A stretch of DNA of 64,000 nucleotides from Bugula neritina. Taxonomy: Eukaryota; Bryozoa; Gymnolaemata; Cheilostomatida; Bugulidae. The position numbers and the translations under genes were made by a program. Within the stretch, counting starts at the first letter, position 1; every line of letters begins with the position of its first letter. Shown here in pieces: positions 32,864-47,800 of the stretch. The notes beneath the pieces are model-generated. The model saw nothing but the letters and a program-made list of their open reading frames with translations. It was not told the DNA's origin and ran no database searches. Location: contig OZ037771.1 in assembly GCA_964035545.1 (NCBI GenBank), forward strand, positions 3,304,128-3,368,127. The letters are read 5' to 3'.

Positions 32864-35800
32864 TTATACTGGCGCCAAAGCTGCTGCCGCCGGTGTTACT
32901 GATGCTGTCACCGGTGTTACTGGTGCTGCCGCCGGTGTTACTGGTGCTGCCGCCGGTGTTACTGGTGCTGCTGCCGGTGTTACTGGTGCTGCTGCTGTTA
33001 CTGATGCTGCTGGCACTGTGGCAGCTGATGGAATGGTGATAGGGGGTACGCTGTCAAACATGTCCTGCTCTACAGGCTTCCTCACCCACTTGCCATATCC
33101 CCGAGCTTCAAGATTGGAGTAAAGGTCCCTTTTCACCTCCTGAAAATATCCACACACATGATATTTGATCTGCTGCCAGAAATCTGGTCAGAAAATGATT
33201 GGAAGTTTACAAGAGAGTTTCTTGAACCAATAAGTAGTGATAAAACATGTAAGTACCAATATTTAAGGTGACAATAAATTTTATCACTGTAAGAACTTTG
33301 TCATTTTCTATAAAAGGTGTCTAGAAAATGTGCAGAATGTGTTCTAATCACAAAAAAACTGTTACATTTCGAATATTGGGGTAGAAATCATATCTCAATC
33401 AAAATACTGATACAGGAAATACACAGAGCCAATTACCAACCTGGTATTGTACGGCTTTGTCTTTAGCAGCAGAGTAAATGTCCGCCTCAGAGCTTACAGC
33501 AGTCTTTTGCACTTTCCTAAAAATCAATGACTGAACAGATATTTTGCAAAATTATGCAACCATTTATTAATTACAGTATAACTTGATTATATGATAAATA
33601 TTTTGCTAATCATACTGAATCTACACTCATTGCCATGGCCATAGCCATTAGTTATATTACAATACTTTATATTATGATTGCATGCAACTTTAGGTAATAA
33701 AAGTATTTAGCTAATGGTAACCATATTTAGAGTGATCTATTCAAGAAATACGAAATAAAAAAAGAGAAGACGAAACCTAATTACCATCAAATGCTTACCT
33801 GAACTGAAGAAACAGCATTTTCTTAGATAAGCTGGAGTAGCTGTTGTCAAAGCAGATACCAGTTCTAGTGGTGAGTATTTCTGAGATGTCATCAGTTGAA
33901 AGCCACACAATCCTACAACAACAACGTTGTATTAAATGTGGTAATAAATGATTATGATATGAATCTCAGAGATTCAATGAAAACTATTAGTGAAAAATAC
34001 AAACAGGTATTGAATTAAATGTGGTAATGAATGTTTGTAAGACAAGTTTAATGATCCTAATGAGTGAAAAAATTGGTGAAAAAGAAAACAAATTTTATGA
34101 TTTTAAACAGTGGACACGTTCATTCTTGAAAGTTACTCGGATGAATCATTCAAAATCATAAGGTTATAAAACAGACCTGGGTGAATGATATGTGGCAAAA
34201 AGCAAACTAATTAGTAATCAGCATCAAATTGTATTTAGTTTTCATTTTTCTTGCTTACAAAACTTTTCATCACATCTTTTAAAAGTTCAAATTTTTCATC
34301 GCTGTTGCATTGCACAATATTTAAAAAACGCAAGCTAGAGATGGTTACACAGCAAATTATACGTGAACTCAGCATTTAGAGACAATAATAATGCCTGGGG
34401 TACTTTCTCATATGTAATGAATCATAGGGCAGACAACTCACGAGTAGGTGGGGGGTTTGTGAGTGTCCCGAGGTTCAGGCATTACTGTTCCAATGATCTC
34501 TGGGCAATGATGTCTGTATGGAGCAGGTAGCTTCTCAATGAGCTCTAACTCATTAATACGGCCTTTAACATCAATAAAATAGCAACTGTAATACACAAGC
34601 TCATACTTGCAGACAACACACATATGAGCTATAGAGCAGGTGGGTGTTTACAAAAGGAACAATTACAGATATATTTCAGTTTAGTCACCCTCAAAACATT
34701 AGATACATGACAGCACAAATATCTCAACAACAAAATGTCTCAACAACTTCAAATCAAATCCTCCATAAATATCCAGTATTAGTTTTCGTTCATTCACAAG
34801 TTTTCACTGATCTTGTATATTTGTATGTGTTGCTAGCGAACATATTTACAACTGAAAATATACTGAAGTAAGGCATACGTTGATTACTTCAGCATATTGA
34901 AACATGCCTAGACTATGGGCTTACAACAATCACCATAACTATTAGGTTGGCCACCAGAAATAGCTGCTGTTATATACAGACAGCCAAGAGCTGTTGATAA
35001 ATTTCAAAGACTATCAAATATCACATTCTAGTATGTCATGGAGTACAAATAGACTGGCAGCTAGTATTACTGTATATTAGTTCAGCTATACGAGCTGAAG
35101 GCATGTGTACAATATAATAAACAGATGTAATGAGATACATACCATACAGCCCTCTGTATATATGAGCCTGATTAAACATGCTAGCCACAATGATGCTGGA
35201 GAAATAGACAGGCTGTATCAGCGTACTCAGCAGTGACCCTGTAAGTATTTCATACAACTATCACATAATATATACCTGTATATGTTTATATGTATATATG
35301 TATGTATGTAGGTATATATGTATGTAGGTATGTATCCATAACCATAACTGCTGCTACTCAGCAAAAAACACAATTTGCTAGTACACTGCATACTCACAAC
35401 CTTTAGGTATGCGACATCACGTTAAATCCATTATTCTTATAGAAATAAAAATAACAAACTGTTCTTGAAAACGTGTCGAGTAAATTTACAAGTTTTGAAC
35501 ACAATTACGATCATAAAATACATATCGACCTCAAAGTAAAATATATCAAATATTGACCACTAAGTTGAAAGTCTCTCCTACCTTGAAACCCGAGGACGGC
35601 CCACCTAGCCACCTTGTCACAGCAGGACATGTTCAAGTACCTGTCTCCAGATGCTATCCCATCTAGCACCTGCACCACATTCATTTCCTGTTCATTCACA
35701 GGCAGTGTACCTGTAACAACAACACACACATACTACTGTAAGTGGTGAATTACCTGTAGCAACATACACGTAGGTGGTATACTGTGAGAGTCAAGTGTAA

Positions 35801-38800
35801 ACTATAACTTGTGTACTAAACAACATACATAAATTCAACAATCAATAAACTATTTCGAAAATCTTTTTATAATAAATTGAGTAGTTGAAGTATTGAAGAT
35901 CTCCAACTGGTTATATAACATTTATAAGGATTTACACCATACATTTCCTATTAAGATAGTCAATATAATTAGGCATTCACTATTAAAAACTATTTTACGA
36001 ATTTCATGGTGCATTTCAATTTTTAATGAGAAGACAACTTCTATATATTATGAAAAATCTCTGGTAATAACTATCCAAAAAAGAACAGCCTAGTTACACA
36101 TTGACAGTCAATCACAAACTAGGAAGGTATAATGTAGAACAATCAGGAGGATAAGTACCCTGTCCAGTTTCCATCTTGACCCTCAGTTGACCCCTGCTAG
36201 CTCTCAGAGGATTCGTGTCGATGTTCTCAGATGAACTCTCGCCCTCCTTCAACAAACTGGAGGTGAAGACTCGAGAGTCTCCACAAGGAGGGGAACTTAT
36301 ATACAAGTGAAACTTCACTCCATCCGCCAACTTGTACGGAGCTCCGGAAGGATCTAGAACAGACACGTGAGTGGTACAAGTGACTAGAAACTATATGAAC
36401 CACCAGATTGTTTATTTGAATTACTAATTTATTTGACCTACTAATTTATTTGAATTACAAATTTATTTGAATTGCAAATTTACTTGAATTACTAATTTAT
36501 TTGAATTACTAATTTATTTGAATTACTAATTTATTTGAATTAACAATTTATTTGAATTACAAATTTATTTAAATTAACAATTTATTTGAATTACAAATTT
36601 ATTTGAATTGCAAATTTACTTGAATTACCAATTTATTTGAATTACAAAGTTATTTGAATTACTAATGTATTTGAATTACTAATTCAGCAAAGAACCTGAT
36701 CTAACTTGTTAGTCAAATGCTGTCTGCTACACTAGATTTGATCAAAGAGACCAAAGAGCTGACTGACACCAGAAACACTCACCATTGTTGACAGGCACCA
36801 GGATACTGGGCTGTGAGGCCTGCACCAACTCAACCTGCCTATACAGATATTTCTTCATAGCTCTTCTAACCAGAATCTCAGCGTGCATGTCATTGACTGG
36901 CAGACCAGAGGTTGCGATGAACTCACCGGAAATACATTTCGTACCTGTATAAGACAACCCTAGCTAGTAATATCCTAGATAATTCAGGGTTATACTCAGA
37001 TATAAGACAACTCCATCTAGTAATACCGAAAATACTTCAGATTTGCTATCAAGCCTCATCTGGTCAAGAGAATGATATTACAAGGTTCCAAGTAAGCAAA
37101 TATACAGTGCATATATCTGCTTTTCAAAAACACTGTTAATAAAAAGATATATAAAGCTATTATAGTAAAATCCCAACATAAAACAATACACAAATCATAT
37201 ATTCAAAGTTCTACAAATAGTTTCGAAGAATTAGTTCCAGGGCTACAGCGCAACGTCTACAGGCAGGTCACTTGACACAAACCTGAAGCAACTGCGAGCA
37301 CCTCTGCGGAGGTGAGGTCATCATCTCTGGTCATCACACAACCTGCCAGAACTTTCTTGGCGTGGAACTGAGAGCCGAAAATCGCCATCAGTTCACCATA
37401 CTTCTGCACCACCATGCGTTGGACCTGGCAAGAAACATTGTATATAGAAAGTCCATACGTAAGTAAATGTTACGAAGTTATATGGTAGACCTACTAAATG
37501 TGTTGTAGAGTTTATAGAGGCTCTACTGTTTATTATATGAGAATGCTGAATAAATCCCATCTCTCTTAGCAATTACGGTTCATAGATAGTTTATCACATT
37601 TACCCTAACGAAAAATAGTTGACAAGAAATGAACTCCTGCTATTATGTAATAAAATAAAATCAGGAGTTTACTAGATGAAACATGACTCCTACGGTAACT
37701 AACCTTAGTAGAAAGAGATTGATGGTCCAGCTTTCCAATATCCCCTCTCTTCATATCTGCAGCTGTCTTGGGAGAACTAAAATCCCCTGTCAAAAGAAGA
37801 TATAATGTTATTAAGAGAAGATATCTGCCAGCTATTGCCATAAAATGACCACCCACCAACAGCATGGAAATACGCTTTAATAAAAGTCATCAGTCACTGT
37901 CCTTTGCATAATTTTACTAAACCGTGCACCAAACAGTGAGCTGTGACCACACATAGCCTGTATCCTCAGTTGTTTGTGCAGCAGATGCTGTCCATGCAAC
38001 TGGAGCACCTGTTTGGCTCTATCACTTTCAGTAGAAGGTGGCACTTGGCAGATGACACATGTCAGTAACTTGACTCTTTGCACAGTGACCGACATGTGAC
38101 ACCAGCAGTCAGTGCTACTTTAGTAAGTGCAGTTGCTGCTGTTTGCTGCACACTGGGTGCTATGAGAGCACAGTCACAGAGCGCAGTAAACATGAACACC
38201 TGTAAATACAGAAGTTGTTAGCAAAAAGAGTTTTAAAACCCTACAGGATATGAGAATTTATTCTGTGAAAAACTTGACTCCCTTCCTCTGCCTATCACTA
38301 CTACAGGTTCTAAATATATCTAGGTGGTTTGGTTTCAATAGGTCATACAAATAGCATTGTCATGGTCATATACATTTAAATGTTTCCCATAATTCTAGAC
38401 GGTTTGCTTTATTTTTTATCCATTCTATCTGAAGAAAACACAGTGTTCACGAAATAACAAGTTTTCCACCAACCGCTTTTGACTCTGGAACCAGCAGTGG
38501 AATTTAAATTCAGAAATATCCATAAGGAAATGAATTAAATGTTTTATCTGCTAGAGAAAACTTTTAACTTAGTTGTTTCCAAAACAATGCATGTCAAAAG
38601 TAAAAAACACCCAATTGAAATTATTTTACAAACTTCAAAACTTATTCACGGAATAAAAAGCTTTTGTTTTATGAGATTTCAAACAAAACTGTTTATTATT
38701 CAACAGAATTCAGGGAAACTATACAGGAATGCCTCATTCAAAGTTTTTTTTGTAGGCTTTGCTATTAAAAAACTGAACAACAAGATATATTTCTTCTGTG

Positions 38801-41800
38801 TGGTGTCTAATCACAGAGGAAATAAGCCAAGCTTTAAATAGAACAGATTTCTCATTCCATTGTAAATACTCCACTCATCTTACTGATTAATGCCGGGCAG
38901 AACTCTCTCAAATAGAGTGTTTAGAAACTAGCAGTTTTCACCCTCCGTCCATCCTGCAAAATAATGACTAGAAATGACAACACATACCTAGAGGCAGCAG
39001 TAAGCAAATAGAACAGCACAGTCTTTATCTGGATGACTAGCGAAATTATGAAACATGTAACTTCCTAATGTTAAATGCCACAAAACTACTTGATATAAAT
39101 AAAAACCATAAGGAGAAATCCTAATAAAACTTCGACTTTTTTACAAAGAGAATTTTACTTTGTTTAATAAAATTAATTTAACAAGAAAAAATTAAATTAT
39201 AAGTAGATGCAACGGAAAAGAGAGAATATTAGTGGTAACAGAGAAAGAATAACTGATGTAGAGGAAACAATGCAATGGTTAGAAGAGCATTGAAAAAGAT
39301 GAGAAAACTCCTGAAAACATCAAATGTACACATTACGAGGGAAATACAATCAATAGAATAAAACACAAAACATCCATAAATATCCAACATTATTTGTATA
39401 GGGTAAGGATACAGTGAGGGGGTAACATACCTAAATTAAACTTATGCCCGTACACCTCCACTAAAATCACAGCCGCACAGTTGTGTTTGGCGTGCATCTT
39501 ACTTTTACCAGAGCCTTGGTATTCCTGCAACACGAAGCACACCATTCAGCATATGAAATGACATGAGCTTCCTGTACATCAGGGTAACAAAACTAAAAGG
39601 GGTTTATAGTCGCTATCCCAGTGAGGACCTCTGATGGAAAGGGGTTTTTGTAAGTGGTCTAATAACTTGTTTTCTATTATGGTACAGGAGCAATTATAAC
39701 TGAATGCTCTTCCTAACATCACCAATCGTACTTACTAGAATGTGTTTATTAAGCCATCAATCTAAACCTAGACCACAGAACAGGTTTAAAAGTTCTGCAC
39801 AAAAGGAGAGAGACGCTATAAACTTATAAACCTATATTAGTGCATCTAGTTTAGTCCAACTCACGTGTCCGTCCACAGTAGCCTTGGCTAGGAAAGTGTT
39901 ACCAACTCCTTGTGAACCCAGACATGTCACCTCAATGTTGATTTCTTTATCGACTTTCTCATTCAATATACTCATTGGTGTCTTCTGCAAACAAAGAGAG
40001 ATCCTTGTGAACATTATACGACACATCAGTTGATATTATACAACTCATCAGTTATTATTGTACACAAATCGACAAGAAATATGGTCAAACAATATTTTTA
40101 TATTTAAATCCCAAAATCACAAGTAATCATTTTAAGCTGAGATTCTGCCATTAGGAGACGACATGCTGGCGAGTGGACAGGAAATGAAAAGAGTAGAGCT
40201 TACCGGACCATCTGGATGCAGCACCATTTGGGCCTCCAGCGCTTGTCTAGCAACTTCCTGCTGGGCTTCCGCCGCTGACTCAGCAGCTACAAGTTATAAC
40301 TCAACGTCTTAATTGGTAGACAACACAACAGTACCTCTGAGAGGTACGCAAACAGTGACATGACACAACGTTGACTTGTGGGGCATGTCAAGTATAATCA
40401 ATATCACATTATATGACTACCAGGCTAGTTGCCATATATGGTACTCCAGCAATTACAAAATATAGTGCATATCCACTCGATCTATACACACAAAGATCTC
40501 TAAATATGTTTTAATGTAGGCCTAATTGATAAACAAAAAAGAAGTATTGCTAATATTAAAGTTTCATTACAAATACTATGGGATTCAATAGAAATTTTTA
40601 CAAAATCTCAGAGATTTTATAATGAAAAGGCTTTAATACCCATTCCTTAGCCTACATGAATACGTAGTGTAGACACTCACACGTGGCGCTGTACACTTTG
40701 TCACCGTGTGTGAATGTAGCTTTGTAAAGACTGCTTCCTTCAGATTCAGTCACCTCATACGGTATTGTCTTTTTCTTGAACATTCGCTTGAACTTGGCCA
40801 TTATTGGATTCTGGGGAAAGGCAAAGACAGCATAAATAAATGAGATTAAGAAAGATATGCCTTTAAAATCTGATCGAATTTACTGAAATATTTGCCAATC
40901 TATCTACTGATCACACTCCCTGCCAATCTATCTACTGATCACACTCCCTCCTAATCTATCTACTGATCATACTCCCTGCCAATCCATCTACTGATCATAC
41001 TCCCTGCCAATCTATCTACTAATCATACTCCCTGCCAATCTATCTACTCATCACACTCCCTCCCAATCTATTGCACTCACTCACACAGCTTAAACCACAA
41101 CACCCCATCATATCACTGCATCACAGCACCAGCATATCAAATGCTGGAGACAGACAGACAGAAAAAAGAATACCTGAACAGGTGTAGACGGAGCAGACGT
41201 CAGAGCACTGTTCTGTAAAGCACTGTTCTGTAAAGCACTGTTCTGTAAAGCGCTGTTCATAAGAGCAGCTGAAGCTTCTTCCTCAGTAGCCCCTACAAGT
41301 TTAAGTTGTATGAAAAACTCCCAGCCAAGTGACTTCTATTTTTCAGACAGTCCACAAACGTTCAGTTTAAAAAAATTCAATTCACAAATGATTAATAATT
41401 GCAAAACAGTTTTTGAAAAAAAATCCTATCAACTATTTATAATTTTTCATGTAACATAATTGTAAAATATTTTCTTTTTGTTTTATCACCTATGTGCTTA
41501 ATTAAATTAAAAAGATATTGTTTTACAAAGTTGTAAACTTCAAAACACAATGTAGAAACGGTTGATCATCCACATTATTTCTAGAATTGACAATAAATTA
41601 AAAACTTCAAGAGTCTGGTTACTTTAAGGTAATTACACTCAAAGCCAGAAAACTGTACACATTTCAAGTTCTACTTATCTTTTATATACTCACACTTTGA
41701 ACAATGAAAATATTTTTGACATTCTAAAAGATACGTCCAACAGAGTCACGGCCATCAAAATAAAGTGCATCTTAAAACAAACCAGTTTCAGTAATTGTCT

Positions 41801-44800
41801 GCCCATCAATGGTGGCCGATGCTTTATAGATAGGAGAGTCCTGGGAGTTGTCTGTTTCCAAGTTAATCTGAGGATTCCCAAATCTCTTATTGAACTTCTT
41901 GCTGAGAAAAAATGTTTTCGGGGCTTTCTGCAATCGTGAGAAACAAACAACACATCAGTTCAATTTGCACCTGAGATAACTTACCAAACTGCATTTCTAG
42001 GCAGAGGAAACAGAATACACAAAGCTATGAAATTACACAGTAATGAAAACAGGAGACCAGTAAACAAAATTTCAAGGTAAATTGGCTCCAAAAGACTTCA
42101 CAGGAAATGCACTACCAACAGGAAATGCACTAGTGACAGAAAATAAACGACTCACAGGAAATAAACTACTGACAAGAAATGAACTACTCACAGGAGCCGG
42201 AACGTGATGAGGATGGATAATGCTGGCAGCAGAAGCAGCCAAGATCTTCTGGCAGATCAACGCCTTGGCTTGTTTCTTGTTGCTACCTACAGATGGACAA
42301 TAAGACCATTACTACAGTTAAATATATACCATCAGCTGCTCCACACTCATAAAGGAAATATATACAGAAGGGATTAAATTCTCCAATATTCTGAATGGGA
42401 CAGCTTTGTCTTTGACAAGGACACTGCTGCCAAAGTACCGAATATGCAACTACACAGTAACTATATCAATTCTTTTATCTGAAACTGCCGGCAGATGTGA
42501 GCTATGAAAAATACTTACTAGACCATTTGGCAAATAGATCATCTACTCAATTAGCCAATTGTGGTGCAGAACCCAAGTATATATTCACAGCCCACAGCCA
42601 AATAATGAATCAGTAGAGCAGCGTCAGTAAATCAAGCAGGGCTACTTTAAAACCACCCTGAAGGTGTTCAAGTTGCAGGAAGCTTTACTTCAGTAAAAAA
42701 AACTACATTTTTAATGAAAAAGAGAAAACCAAGCACTTCAAAATATTATCACCACTGTCTGAGAATTGGACAGGTTAAATGGTAAGAATATCACTTAGCC
42801 CCCACCACTCACTCCCCCAATTTAACTGTGTAAAGCAGTAACTGAAATCTGCACCAAGACTAACCTGTCACTTCAAATGGTACTCCATCAATAGTAGTTG
42901 AGAAGTGACATAAGTGTTGGTTACCTTTAACCTCAATCCTGTGCTCCCATTCTAGCCCTGGCCACAGCCTGCCAACTACAGCTTGCGGAGGTTCAACCTA
43001 ACAATTAGTGGAGTACAAGACGTGTCTACACCCCACCGTGTCACTAACACAAATCAGGCATTCGGCAATATAATTCAATACAAACATGGCTTCTGTACTC
43101 GCTGTTACTGATAAATAATCTCAATGAAAAGGAGAGACTAAACTCTAATCGGCAAAATGGCATGAAAAGCTCACCGTAAACTACTTTGCCCCGTTTTAAT
43201 TATATTCATTGAAAAGAATCATCAAACAAACATGAAATAACGATTTTCCTGTGTTTCTATCAGCATATCATAAGCACACTAAAGGCTATACCATAATATT
43301 TATCTCAGAAATGAAACATTAGGATCTCAGTCTACACAACTACAAAAAATGGCCGTTATACTGATAAGTTGAGATGCAAACAAAAACTGCTTAGCAAGCA
43401 TTCTTATGCCAGCTAAATAAGGGGGTGGTATCCGAGCCTGCCTTCAACAGAACAGAGAACTAAACTAAAACACAACGCAAGACCGAACTGAAGTCAAGAA
43501 GGAAGAAAGAATACCCTTTCCTCAGCAGTTATCTCCCCATTCTCTAAGGCTAACAAGATTTTCTGACAGCATTCCATTTTGCATTGTTTCTTCGAAGCAG
43601 CTATAAAACAAAACATTGTGTGAGAGCGCAACTCCCCTTAATATTAAAAACTTGTACAATATCAATACACAATATTATGGAGCAGCCGTAGTCTAGGGGG
43701 TTAGAGTGTTTGCCTAGTAAACACGAAGTGATGGGTTCAAGTCCTAGTAATGCCCATTGGTGATGTTAGGAAGAGCATTCAGTCATAATTGCTCCTGTTC
43801 CGCATATGCATAAGTCCTTAGCCTGCTTTAAAAACCCCTTTCCATCAGGGGTACTAACAGGGATAATGACTTTAAACTTGCAAAAGTGAGTTTTTTTTTC
43901 TCAATACACTATATTAATAGAGACAGAGTAGCCGGTCTATGATAAATCAGTATCCATTGCCTAGTCTTTGGAGTTGTTCTCCCAGAGATCCTGTGTTACA
44001 GTAGAATACTACACATTGAACAACTCTCTTTGAAAGCCAGTCACAGCCTACATAGCCCTATCACTAAAGGTCAAACAAATCAGTCTGTATAGCTTACTAT
44101 CAAAGGGCAAAACAAGTCTATGAGGTTCACTAGGGAAAGCTGAACAGGCTTTAAACATTTTTTTACTAAAACTGCATGTGTATGAGAATCAGTTGACTGA
44201 CCAGTACTGCTGAACACTTTGTCTCCTATAGTAGTTGTCATGGAGATGAGTGGCTGGTTATTCAGCGTAGCCTCATTAGTCTGCTCCCAGAAGATATTGC
44301 TAAACTTCCTTGACACGAGAGATATTGGGTTGTTAGGCTACAAAAATACAACAACTCCCTGTACACAATCGCAAAAGGAATAACTGAAATCATGAAGTCA
44401 ATGAATAAAACTTGTTATTAAAAATGTACACTGGAAGGAATGGTGAGGGTCTAAGTTGGTAAAACGCAATCAGCACAAACTGTTTCCTTTAATTCTCAAA
44501 CTGTAACAACTTCTCTCTCTTGTCAACAGAATTGTATCTGAATCAACTATATGTTATACATATAAACAAGGTGAGACAGATAGTCATATGTGCCCGGCCA
44601 TCTCCAATAAAACAGAAAATCTGAGAGCTTACGTCATTCCCGCCTTCTGCACTCGGTAAGGTAATATCCTGCTGAGCAGGTTCAGCCACTTCCATAGACT
44701 CAGACTTCACTTTCTCCATATGCGGGGGTTTGACTTTGGGCGGAGGCTCAGCTATACTCCCATTGGCTAGTGCCTCCAGTGCTGAGACACACGCCAAGAA

Positions 44801-47800
44801 TTTAGCTTCTTTCTTATTACGACCTGAATGAAACACAACATACTGTAAAACTTTCTCCATCCTGCTTCATCTGATACAGCTGAGTTACTAATCAGAAGTG
44901 AAATATCTTCACAGGTGAGTGGATACACTTACCAGTGCCGTTAAATGTGATGCCCTGCAGTACAGTTGTAGCTGTACACTGCGGGGCGTGTGGAGGCCCC
45001 GCCAGCTGGAAGTCCCACTGCAGTCCTGGGAACTTCAGGTTAAGTTGACTAACAGGATTCAGACTCGTTGTCTCAGTTTTAACCTGAACAACAATGACAG
45101 TGTCAAGGGAGATAATAACCAATAGCTACAGAGTATGACGGGGGGAGGATAACAACCAATAGTTACGGAGTGTGAAAGGGATAACACAGCTTAACTTCTT
45201 ACTTTATTAACAATTTCCTAATTTTACCCTTAATTTCAGAAAATCTTTGCTGCAACTAACTATTGAAGCAGCGAGTCATGAGCTACTCACAGCTGACTCA
45301 CCTTTTTAATGGCTGGAGCCGCGTCAACACCTGGTGCGTCCGTGCTGTCAACCGGAACGGGACGTTTTAGTACCTTTTTAGGCCCCTCTGGCAGAACAAT
45401 AGTGCCTTTCTCTATTGCTTGCAGAATTTGGTCAGCAACAGCAGCCTTGGCTCCCTTTTTAGTTGAATCTAGATAATAGAGCCAAGAGTTGACAACTTCT
45501 GATCGATATTACTGAAAGAGTATATTCATATACTACTCTTTGCATACAGGTAATGCAGACAAGAGGCACATTGATTGTAAGAAGGAGCAGGCTATGGGGT
45601 TCATATTACTGAGAGAGTATATTCATATACAATGCAGAGAAATCAAGTTATAATAATATTAATACCTTCACATGCAGACAATATATAGAACACAGAGAAA
45701 AGTATTATCAGAAGGAGCAGGCTCTGCTACTTCTTACCAGATGCACGGAACTGCTGATGGTAAAACTCCACAGATGCAGTGTGCAGATGGGCATTTCCTG
45801 CGTTCAGCTTAGCTGACTGAAAGTCCCAGACGAGACTGGCAGCAGACAAACCAGCGGCCACTAGCTTGGAGTTCAGCTGGGAAAGTGGATTCGTCAAAGC
45901 AGACTTTGCTGCCTGGCCCTCCTCCTAGCAAAACAAACATGTAGGTTGGTAGGTAATATAAGATAAAAGGTACACCTCAAAGGGCTTGAAAATTCTGTTT
46001 ATCTCACAAAGAAACATGCCAGTGAGATGTGAATCTACGCAAGTTTGTAACAAGGTCTAACAAAGCACATCTTAAAAGATAATAAAGTCTATAAAAGGGC
46101 TCTAAACAGAAATGCATGATTTACATGTCCTGGACTATTCTAACTAGTTTCATGCAATAATTCAACAGTAAAACACATAACACTGTGTGAAGTGATGAGT
46201 CAACACACAACAACACAGATGAATACTTTTCATAAATACAGGGAAACTTTCAAAGCATCAACATTGACACATAATAATTTTCTTCCAAAATATACGAGGT
46301 AAAACCCCAGGGCATTAGAATGTTGATGCACATAGTAACTGCTCACGGCATCTGACAGTCACTAAGGACCTTAAGATGCCATGTTTAAACCACAGTTGTA
46401 CAAACACACCATTTTCTCTTCAGACGAGGGCACAGGGATCTCTAGAAGACCCACAGTGATGGCATCAATGATCCTCTGAGCCGTGGCAGCCTTGGCAACT
46501 TTTTTTGTGTTTCCTGCAGACAACAACCCAATGTATGTGAGGCCTAACAAAAATATCTTTACAAACAAATCAAATCATACATAAATAATGGAATTGTCTT
46601 CCCTCAACTTCAGCACAAGTTTTACACTTTACTTAGGTAACAAACACTGAAGTGTGAAAACTCCCACAAGTGTGCTTACCGAGTCCGGTGAAAGTGGTGC
46701 CAGCCACAGTGGAAAAGCAGACGAATGGCGTCACTTCACCGTTATATGTAAACTCCAGTTTCTCTGAATATTTCTTGGCCTGGAGAAGCTCGTACAGTTT
46801 GGGTATAACGTTAGACGCTGCCGGGTGCTGTCGGATGAATCATCACAACATCATCATACAATGAATAGTATGCGCACTAAATATAACAATAGTTGAAGTG
46901 ATAAGGTGAAGAAGATATTGCCAGCTTGCATGCTGGTAACAGCAAATGAGTAGTTATCTTCCCTCTACACAATATGCGTTCACGAGGGAAATAACTCCCA
47001 TGCTGACTAAAGTATACGTTTAAAACAGTGGCAAGCTCTAAACATATCCCAATACAAATATGCTTTTGTTTAGCTTGAGTTTTTAACTTTAGATTGAGGC
47101 TTGAGTTTAGAGTGTGACTGCTATATTTAATGGGGGAGAGTTTTTCAACCCATAAATATTTAATAAACTGCATTGTTTTTTAAAGCTCACAAATAAGTTT
47201 TATGGTGAAATTATTAAAATTAGCATATCAAATGGTTGGGGATTTATACATATCATTGTCATTATTTACTGTAAAATTTTATATAAGTATGCCTGCTGTA
47301 ATCGGTCTTAGAGTCATGCTTTAAAATGAAGTCCAGTTGCAAATCATCATAACATTTTAATTATTTTAATTACCATAAACTATAAGCAAACTCTAGAACT
47401 GAAAAAGCTGTAGGACTGTGAGTAAAACAGAGTTGCTAAACTAAACGTCAACTATAAAGTTTCTGAATAACTAGCAAACCTTTAGCCAACTCGTACATCT
47501 AACATATCTCAAATATTTTTTGAAACTTCAAGCTAAAATAAGACTCCCATTCAAATTCCAAGGTTAAAAATCAATTAAATTGCCTACTTTTGATCTCTGA
47601 TTCTATTCTGCAGTTATGGATATAAATAGTGTAATTTGTGTCTAATACTTTAAAAGAGCTAAAATAAAACCAATACCTAGTGCCAATAACGAAGTAAGAT
47701 ATTACAGAAACAAACACTTGGAATATTAGTCTGACAGGGGACATAACTACTAACCTCTTCAGGAACGAAGGCTAGGCTGTCACCGAGATACTGCAGCAAG

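Noticed and set aside
32778-33122. Plus-strand frame with GVTGAAAGVTG repeats resembling synuclein- or LEA-type repeats
   Set aside because: It is exactly antisense to the ADAR last exon; repeats of an 18-bp unit are open in several frames by construction.
37877-38095. Minus-strand 72-codon frame with paired cysteines (LLTCVICQVPP)
   Set aside because: No start, splice context or similarity supports a gene, and it does not fit the ADAR phase.
43677-43750. tRNA gene suggested by A and B boxes
   Set aside because: No cloverleaf forms at the right spacing and the sequence continues into a repeated body, so it is a SINE head.
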